From: Rhexocercosporidium sp. MPI-PUGE-AT-0058
Taxonomy: Eukaryota; Ascomycota; Leotiomycetes; Helotiales
Length of the DNA: 64,000 nt
Assembly (NCBI GenBank): GCA_020746875.1
Contig: JAGTJL010000003.1
Span: 1-64,000 of the forward strand
Direction of reading: 5' to 3'
Below, piece after piece: positions 58,401 through 64,000 of the stretch; within the stretch, counting starts at the first letter, position 1; every line of letters begins with the position of its first letter. Both the position numbers and the translations under genes were made by a program. The notes below the pieces were generated by a model, which worked only from the letters and a program-made list of their open reading frames with translations, did no database searches and had not been told where the DNA came from.

Positions 58401-59048
58401 CCCCCAATCTTCAAGTCAATCGATGGAGAGGATGCTGTCCCAATGGTCAACACTGAGGCTGGTAAGGAGACAGCTGAAGACGCTCCAATGGCTGGAACCG
58501 AAGGTCACTGATCCAAGGACCAGGACACTGAGATGGCCAACACCGACGAGGCTGGGACCAGAACTTCTGATCTCGAAACGGACATGGCTCGAGCCATCCA
58601 AAATTCGATCGAAGACACCCCCAAGTTCCTCGCTCGAATGGCTCCCTCGAACGCCCAAGCCCCGGATATCAGCAAGCCTGAGTCTCAGAAGACTGTTGAA
58701 GAGGAGGCTCAACGACGAACTGCCAATGCTTTGAAAGCTTCGATAGTTAACACGGCCATGGAGACTTCAACCGAAGCAACCGAGGAGCCAGCCCAGCCAG
58801 CCCAGGAGTCGGAGCCAACCCCAACTGTTCTTTATGAGGATGGAGATGAGAATCTGGAGGATGCCCCTGCCCCTATTGTATCAGCTGTTTCTGAGATGGA
58901 AGGTGTTGAGGATTCAAAGACTTTGCTCATGTTGGATTCTACACCTCAGCCACGAGTAGAGAGTGCTGGAGAAGATCCTGCAGCTGCTCTCAAGACGGCC
59001 ATGGATGTGCCTTTTCCCGCAGACCTCTCGGATGCTGAGCTGCTCTAA
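55420..59048 (+). pseudogene. Decayed UPF1-like superfamily 1 helicase gene
   Basis: Helicase motifs occur in order but in different frames with stops between them. There is an N-terminal region (55.5-56.5 kb), Walker A GPPGTSKT at about 56660 (canonical GPPGTGKT), NYRMHPDL at about 57430, TIDKIQGSQNNII at about 57900 and NVALTRAKDVLYTI at about 58000. These are the AAA_11/AAA_12 motifs of the UPF1/SMG-2-like family, ATP-driven RNA or DNA helicases. The last 171 codons (58533-59048), an acidic Ser/Thr/Pro-rich tail, are intact. At least five frameshifts and several stops are present, without the TpA excess of RIP, so decay is by ordinary mutation or very light RIP. Confidence 0.75.
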
Positions 59049-59792
59049 GGAGGAAATGCGACTGTATTGGCTTGGGGCCACTCTCGCGTAAAAGTACGAG
59101 ACGTGGCTGATAGGTAGCAATAAAATCAAGAAGATTTGTTACCACACAATGACTTTAATATGGATCGCAGTGTGATTGTGACTTGGCTTGATGATGTTCT
59201 GCTTGAGATGACGTGAAGTAGAGAGGGTTTTATACCTAGCCATGAAAAGGGGAAGGAACGATAAAGTAGACTTACTTCCTGATGCAATACCAAAAGAAGA
59301 GTCTTGAAAACATCAATCACATTGCCAATTATTCATTTGTCTTGTAGGTTTGATCTGTCGTGAAAACGAAGCCCCCTCATCAAGCGGCAGTCTCTCGTTC
59401 CAATGGATAGATGAAGTGATGTTGGAGCTTGCAGGGTGGCTGCCGATCAGTGGCTGGAGGCAGCCTAGGCCTAAGCCACGGCGGTCGGAATTCGTCGGGA
59501 TTCTGGTCGTGGTCGTGGTCGTGGTGCTTTCATGCGAAAGTACTATTTATAAATATTCCTCGCTTGTTGCTGTCCCAGACACCCGGCACTGAGCAACGCG
59601 TCCAAGCCGATGAGCCTCCTTCATTGCATTTGCCCCCGGCTGAGCTGAAGCTGGAGCGGAAGCTGAACAACATCAACACATCTTCTCCCCTCGTCCTATC
59701 TTTTTGCATTTCTCGAAGTCCCTCTCTCGTTCCCAAAGTGATCCCGCATCTGCCAACAACCCACTCACAACCCTTTGTTTACATCCGTCAAC
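59049..59792. other. Intergenic region and promoter of the MARVEL gene
   Basis: A GT-rich GGTCGT repeat lies near 59505-59525. Pyrimidine-rich sequence (59690-59790) directly precedes the ATG, as is common in fungal promoters. No gene is seen. Confidence 0.5.
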
Positions 59793-60647
59793 ATGGTCGA
59801 ATTCGATGTCCACAATTTGCAGAAGATCAAGATGTTTGTGCACATCGCACAAACAGTCTTCATGGTGGTGGCCTGGGCTGTGGAGATCGCCGTATTCAAA
59901 GGAGCAGATAAAATCGACGGAAGGCCCGGATGGTACTTTGGACTGGTAGGCAAACTCCCCCCTTCACACATTTTAGATGCTAACTAGGCAGTGTTTCCTC
60001 ACGATACCTGCAATCATATACCTCACCATGACACCTCGATTCCCTCGCACTCGCAAACTAGCAAATCCATACGCAATGGCCTGCGTCGACGCCCTATTCT
60101 GCATCCTCTGGATCTCCGCATTCGCATCACAAGCAAGCTACAATTCAAGTGGGAAGTGCAAGGGAGCATGCGGTATCAGCAAGGCGGTAGTTGGTCTAGG
60201 AGTCTTTGTTTGGTAGGTCTCTTTACCAGAAGATTACGCAAAGCTAACAGAAGCAGGTTATTCTGGATTGTCACAACATTCATGTCCCTCTACGGAGTTG
60301 TCTACTACAAACGTGAAGGCTACCTCCCAGGAGCATCTCGAGCCCCCTTCAATGCCCAACAAATCGATCCCGATAAGGAAGCATTCTCGACTGCTCCTCA
60401 CGATGACGAATACGCACCAGTCCACAACACAGACGATCACGAACTTCCTGACCACGAAGGAAGCGGATACGGAGGGTCATCTTCAGCTGGAAACCCATAC
60501 GATGCGAATAGCTACGGAGGAGGATACGTACCACCGACCGTTCACGACGAGCCAACTGGCTATACAGGGTACAGTGGTGCGGCACCAGTGAATAGCTCAG
60601 CATCAGGAAGGCTCCAATTTCCGGAGGCGAGGTACAGCAACGTATAA
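59793..60647 (+). CDS. MARVEL-domain four-helix membrane protein (three exons)
   Basis: Exons 59793-59945, 59992-60212 and 60257-60647 give 254 aa. Introns are 46 and 44 bp, with a branch-like CTAAC in each. Four membrane helices are visible: about 15-36 (FVHIAQTVFMVVAWAVEIAV), 53-67, 77-96 (CVDALFCILWISAFAS) and 124-145 (LFWIVTTFMSLYGVVYY). A Cys-containing loop between helices 3 and 4 (KCKGAC) is typical of fungal MARVEL proteins. The tail from about 150 is hydrophilic, rich in Gly, Tyr and Ser. MARVEL proteins organise membrane subdomains and vesicle junctions, and this type in fungi is mostly uncharacterised. Gene integrity looks good. Confidence 0.82.
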
Positions 60648-61360
60648 AATGGACGGGCACGGGGAGTGTTTGATTAGTAAGGGGGCGTTTGGGACGTATT
60701 TCGGTGTATTGGGTGGTCGATACCTTAGATGTGCAATAGATGAACCTTTTGTGCAAACAGTTCAAAGGAAAGCTGCATACAAATGAAGGGGAGTGTTATT
60801 GGTCCGGAAGCAAGGGAGAGCTACTGTAGGCTGGGTTGGCAAAGAATTCGGAAGCAAGGAGATGAGCATGGCATGGGGAACTTTATTTACAAGTCTCTCA
60901 GCTCCACAAAGTTTCGGCTGTTGGCCCTAAAGTCCAAGAAAGCTTTGATCAGTCGGTCTGACCCTGGAAATAGATGCGTGAGAAGAGGAAGAGGGAAGCA
61001 GAAGAATCTCTAAATTAGAGGCCAGTGTTTTGGTAGGTATCCGGAGCAGCACAAAAATTGATGAAGTGGGAATATTCAACTTTCCTTCAGTCACAATGGA
61101 ACGATATCAAAGACTTCAAACACAAAACGCACTCCAAGGACTTGCTGACAGGGAAACCCCTCGTTGTGGCTCGCCAGCACTAACGGTTTGTGGCTGAAGC
61201 TCCATCCCGTGCCTGGCACTTCAACACCCCACATTTACTAAGTACTTTCATACAACCTCGTGGGCTTCGATATCAACCAACTGCCGGCACAAACAACCCT
61301 CTCCAATTCCTCAACCTTATATTCGAACCTCGTCTTCGACTGACTAGTATCGATACAAAC
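60648..61360. other. Intergenic region upstream of the NECAP-like gene
   Basis: No supported gene. An in-frame ATG at 61190 would add 57 residues to the next protein, but these lack family similarity. Confidence 0.45.
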
Positions 61361-62152
61361 ATGGAAACAATCGATCCAGCAACAGGTCGCCCCCTCCCCT
61401 CCGATGCAATCCAGCGGATCCTTTTCATCGCCCAATCCGTCCATGTCTACAACATCCCCCCTTTAACCAGCACAAAAGGCTACGTCGCCGCCTCATGGAC
61501 AGCCGACAATAACAAACGGCAGATATTCACAGCCCGTCTTCGAGTCCTCGAAACCGCGATTCCTACCTCCACCGGCGAAACTTTGAAAACAGACATCCTA
61601 CTTGAGGATCCCAAGAATGGACAACTGTTTGCGGCGGCTCCATACACGGCGCCAGGGATTGTGGAGCAGGTATTGGACTCGAGTCGTTTCTTTGCGGTAA
61701 GGGTTGAGGGGGAGGGGGGGAGGAAGGCTGTGCTTGGGATGGGGTTTGAGGAGAGGAGTGAGGCGTTTGATTTCAGTGTGGCCTTGCAAGAGGTAAGAAA
61801 GACTCTGGGACTTGAGGATAATGCGAAATACGGGGGAAAGAAACCAGTCAGGGAGGAGAAGCCGGCGGAGAAGAAGGACTTCAGTTTAAAGGAGGGGGAG
61901 ACAATCACTGTCAGTATTGGGGGGAGGGGTATGGGAAGGAGGAATCACAAGCCAGAAGAACCAAGTAGTGGGTTGGGAGGGTTCTCATTACCTCCTCCAC
62001 CTGGCGGTTCTCTGGGATCATTTCTACCTCCTCCACCGAGTGCACAGGAAGTCAAGGCTCAGAAGAGACTCAGTCAGAATTACGAACCCCCGAAACCAGG
62101 TACTATTGAAGATTTGGGGTTTGATGATGGAGAATTTGGAGAGTTCCAATAG
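61361..62152 (+). CDS. NECAP-like adaptin-ear-binding endocytic protein (DUF1681)
   Basis: Single exon, 263 aa. The N-terminal PH-like NECAP domain (about 18-165) is clear: ILFIAQSVHVYNIPPL, GYVAASW, LLEDPKNGQLFAAAPY, VLDSSRFFAVRVEG and MGFEERSEAFDFSVALQEV follow the family in order and spacing. The C-terminal part is Lys/Glu-rich, then Pro-rich (LPPPPG, LPPPPS). It ends in an acidic aromatic tail, DDGEFGEFQ, which fits a short adaptor-binding peptide at the clathrin coat. NECAP proteins regulate AP-2-dependent endocytosis. Start 61361 gives the usual length. This looks like a housekeeping gene. Confidence 0.88.
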   Translation: METIDPATGRPLPSDAIQRILFIAQSVHVYNIPPLTSTKGYVAASWTADNNKRQIFTARLRVLETAIPTSTGETLKTDILLEDPKNGQLFAAAPYTAPGIVEQVLDSSRFFAVRVEGEGGRKAVLGMGFEERSEAFDFSVALQEVRKTLGLEDNAKYGGKKPVREEKPAEKKDFSLKEGETITVSIGGRGMGRRNHKPEEPSSGLGGFSLPPPPGGSLGSFLPPPPSAQEVKAQKRLSQNYEPPKPGTIEDLGFDDGEFGEFQ

Positions 62153-62396
62153 TAAGATCAAATCAAATGTTGTAAAACAGAAGTCTCTATGTTTAGTTCA
62201 GTCCTTTCACCATTTCCTTTTGATTAATACTTCATCATGCGCCATACCATCTACTACTATCCTCCCGCTATACTTACCTTAAAATACACATCCCTTCTTC
62301 ATGCTGGCCTACCTAGCTCCAGTTTTACTACAGCAGTTATATCGTACTGTTCCATGGACCAGTAAATCCAAGTCTTCCACGTTCTCAGCCATCGTC
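62153..62396. other. Convergent 3' intergenic region
   Basis: The 244 bp between the stop codons of two convergent genes must hold both terminators. No specific signal is named. Confidence 0.4.
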
Positions 62397-63380
62397 TCAT
62401 CCCAGCTCCTCGATTCTAACGTCATCCTCAGCATCGGCATCAACCTGCTCTTTAGCTGCTTGCGTCCAAATCGCAGAAAATCCATGAGCACTTGAGAAAC
62501 TATGTCTCCTTGGCGCAGAATTCTTTACAAACAAGGTATTGGTCGTAAGGGATCCAGGATTAACATTGTCCATAGATGCAGACCTACGTAATAACTCAGG
62601 CCTGTGGGAATTGTATTTGACGACTGCGTACTCTTGTCTTAGGGATCCTCTCGGCGAGACCTCTCCACTCCTGATCTCGAGGAATTCGGAAGGACACGAC
62701 GACCTCTCATCTGTTGCATCCGGAGACTGTTCCAACTGCCATTGCGGCCATGATATCTGAGGAAAATAACCTTGGGGTTGAAACGCAGGTTGTTCAGGAT
62801 CCCAAGGCGTCCTCATATGCAAACCTTCACGTAATCCCTGCTGATATCCCAAAGCATGGTCGTGGCGATACATCTCCTGGAGCTGGTGTTCCTGCTCAGC
62901 GAGAGTCCACCGTTCTCTTGTCTGGATCTCGGAGGACAGCTGGTCGAGTCGCGATGAGATGGTCTGTTCTTGTAACATACACTGTCTAAGTCTGCTTTTG
63001 ACCCAGCCGAGTTGTTTGCGAAATTTGCGGTGTAGGGGACGGAGATTGGGTTGTCGGAGCTTGGATTCTAAATGAGGAATCTTGTGAGTGAGTTGAGTTG
63101 CGGATTGGGATTGTGCGTGGAGGGAGTCGAGGAGGTAAGTCTGTTCGAGGTAAAGTTCTTCAATGGTGCGTTGAGGGTCTAGAGTCTGTTGGCTCCAGGT
63201 TCGTGTGGAAAATCCAAAACAATTCCAACTTGTTTGTGGTGACGATGGAGTTCGCCAAAAGTTATTCGGGGTGGGATTTGTATCCAGGGATCTGGACATA
63301 GAGTGAAGATATGGGCAAGTTTTCTGTGAGTGTTTTTGACCACTGAGTGGGCGCCCTTTGCCTAAATCTTCTGCGGACAT
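62397..63380 (-). CDS. Hypothetical protein with central coiled coil
   Basis: An uninterrupted frame of 327 aa starting at ATG 63380. A Ser/Thr/Pro-rich N-terminus (1-65) leads into a helical, coiled-coil-like region at about 68-180 (TIEELYLEQTYLLDSLHAQ; SRLRQCMLQEQTISSRLDQL; LAEQEHQLQEM). A Gln/Pro-rich segment follows, then a basic Ser-rich stretch (RPELLRRSASMDNV, a possible phosphorylation site) and an acidic end (DADAEDDVRIEEL). No known domain is recognised, no signal peptide and no membrane segment. Coding is supported by length without stops. Function unknown. Confidence 0.65.
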   Translation of the reverse strand: MSAEDLGKGRPLSGQKHSQKTCPYLHSMSRSLDTNPTPNNFWRTPSSPQTSWNCFGFSTRTWSQQTLDPQRTIEELYLEQTYLLDSLHAQSQSATQLTHKIPHLESKLRQPNLRPLHRKFRKQLGWVKSRLRQCMLQEQTISSRLDQLSSEIQTRERWTLAEQEHQLQEMYRHDHALGYQQGLREGLHMRTPWDPEQPAFQPQGYFPQISWPQWQLEQSPDATDERSSCPSEFLEIRSGEVSPRGSLRQEYAVVKYNSHRPELLRRSASMDNVNPGSLTTNTLFVKNSAPRRHSFSSAHGFSAIWTQAAKEQVDADAEDDVRIEELG

Positions 63381-63411
63381 CGAGGAGTAAGTGGTAAGAT
63401 GAAATACTGAG

Positions 63412-63738
63412 TCAAATCACCACATCCATTGCCATTATAACAAGATCTTTTGGGATAGTATTGATCATGGTCCACAAAGGTAGGGATTCGAGAAACCCTA
63501 GAAAGGCTGATCTATATTCCCAAGCTTCCGAATAAAGAAGCTCCAAGTCAGGACACACACGTGGAAGATTGTCTGGAACAAAGGAGGATATTAACTTCGG
63601 ATATGATTCCTCGAGGTTAATTACAAAGAGAGACTTTGTCAAATTGGGAATGTATGGTCCAATAGGCAATTCCAAAAACTTTCCTTTGACAGGACTGGCT
63701 CGGTTTCGGATGCCAAGCGAGGTTAATGGAGGATGACC
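63412..63738 (-). CDS. Last exon of an unknown gene (partial model)
   Basis: A minus-strand open frame follows a pyrimidine-rich TTTTTTAG acceptor at about 63737 and encodes about 107 residues (HPPLTSLGIRNRASPVKGKF; later LPIGPYIPNLTKSLFVINLE and VPDNLPRVCPDLELLYSEAW) to the stop at 63412. It has no ATG of its own near the start, so at least one upstream exon should lie between 63740 and 64000 or beyond the window. A GT after ATGAAGCAT at about 63780 is a candidate donor. It may be an F-box-adjacent or other intracellular protein; I do not recognise it. Confidence 0.45.
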   Translation of the reverse strand, partial: GHPPLTSLGIRNRASPVKGKFLELPIGPYIPNLTKSLFVINLEESYPKLISSFVPDNLPRVCPDLELLYSEAWEYRSAFLGFLESLPLWTMINTIPKDLVIMAMDVVI

Positions 63739-64000
63739 TAAAAAAGAAAGGAAAAATGCTTCTTAAGAATTTGGTACATGCTTCATTCTCTTCTTAGGAG
63801 GGAAGACCTCGCGAGCTGATGACAAAATGGATAGCTCCAAGGACAAGCCAAAAACGAAAAGGGGATGTTCAGCCAGATTTCGAAAATTCGCAATGAAGCA
63901 AACTTCAACAACTCAAAGATCAGAAACAGAAAGGGGTATGTATTCCATCATATCATACAGTCGACGCCGATCCACTTGGAGTAGTCGACTTGGAACTAGG
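63739..64000 (-). other. Upstream part of the right-edge gene, unresolved
   Basis: Probably intron and 5' exon or UTR of the gene ending at 63412. The window ends before this can be settled. Confidence 0.3.

Noticed and set aside
59429..59911. 160-codon plus-strand frame overlapping the MARVEL gene start
   Set aside because: Lies in another frame over the promoter and first exon of the well-supported MARVEL gene; translation is low-complexity.
61190..61360. 57-residue N-terminal extension of the NECAP-like protein
   Set aside because: Not similar to the family and not needed; the ATG at 61361 precedes the conserved domain at the usual distance.

Overview
The window looks like a chromosome segment of a filamentous ascomycete (Pezizomycotina). 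The genes have short GT-AG introns of about 45-110 bp. One gene is a fungal cellulose-binding-module esterase, others are fungal GT32 and GT69 glycosyltransferases. The first ~29 kb shows the signature of repeat-induced point mutation (RIP): extreme AT-richness, TpA in place of CpA/TpG, and retroelement frames that are recognisable but full of TAA/TAG stops. The order cannot be fixed from this sequence alone.

Layout. 1-29.5 kb is a nested graveyard of RIP-mutated transposons: a Fot1/pogo fragment at the left edge; the 5' part of a Copia-A copy; a Copia-B element (about 2.4-14.7 kb) interrupted by a full-length Ty3/Gypsy chromovirus (6463-13204, 255-bp LTRs, TAACT target duplication) and again by a 183-bp LTR-like unit (14374-14556, AATAT duplication); a complete Copia-A on the minus strand (15648-23095, CTAAA duplication) carrying an extra, apparently spliced, GC-rich antisense frame beside its 3' LTR; and the gag-protease remnant of a third element, Copia-C, flanked by a ~750-bp direct repeat. 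29.5-36.1 kb holds two diverged piggyBac-type elements, each with its own inverted repeats. The first was hit at a TA inside its transposase gene by a 1.83-kb Fot1-like element with 48-bp inverted repeats.

36.2-45.1 kb is the most interesting region: five adjacent intact genes for surface-glycan or glycolipid chemistry. They are an OCH1-like GT32, a CAP59-like GT69 mannosyltransferase, a second GT32 of the inositol-phosphoceramide mannosyltransferase type, a PIG-L/GPI12-type N-acetylglucosaminyl deacetylase, and a nucleotide-sugar transporter divergent from the deacetylase, with a GC-AG intron. Together they could supply nucleotide sugar to the Golgi, extend a mannose-containing glycan or glycolipid and de-N-acetylate a hexosamine. 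This joint pathway is an inference from gene order.

46-59 kb is accessory: a small secreted cysteine-rich protein, two decayed multi-frame pseudogenes (a long coiled-coil protein and a UPF1-like SF1 helicase) that share their upstream leader sequence, a stray inverted helicase C-terminal fragment, a 9-bp minisatellite, and an intact secreted CBM1-feruloyl esterase. 59.8-64 kb returns to ordinary genes: a MARVEL-domain membrane protein, a NECAP-like endocytic adaptor, a coiled-coil hypothetical protein and the last exon of a gene running off the right edge. No tRNA, rRNA or CRISPR was seen.
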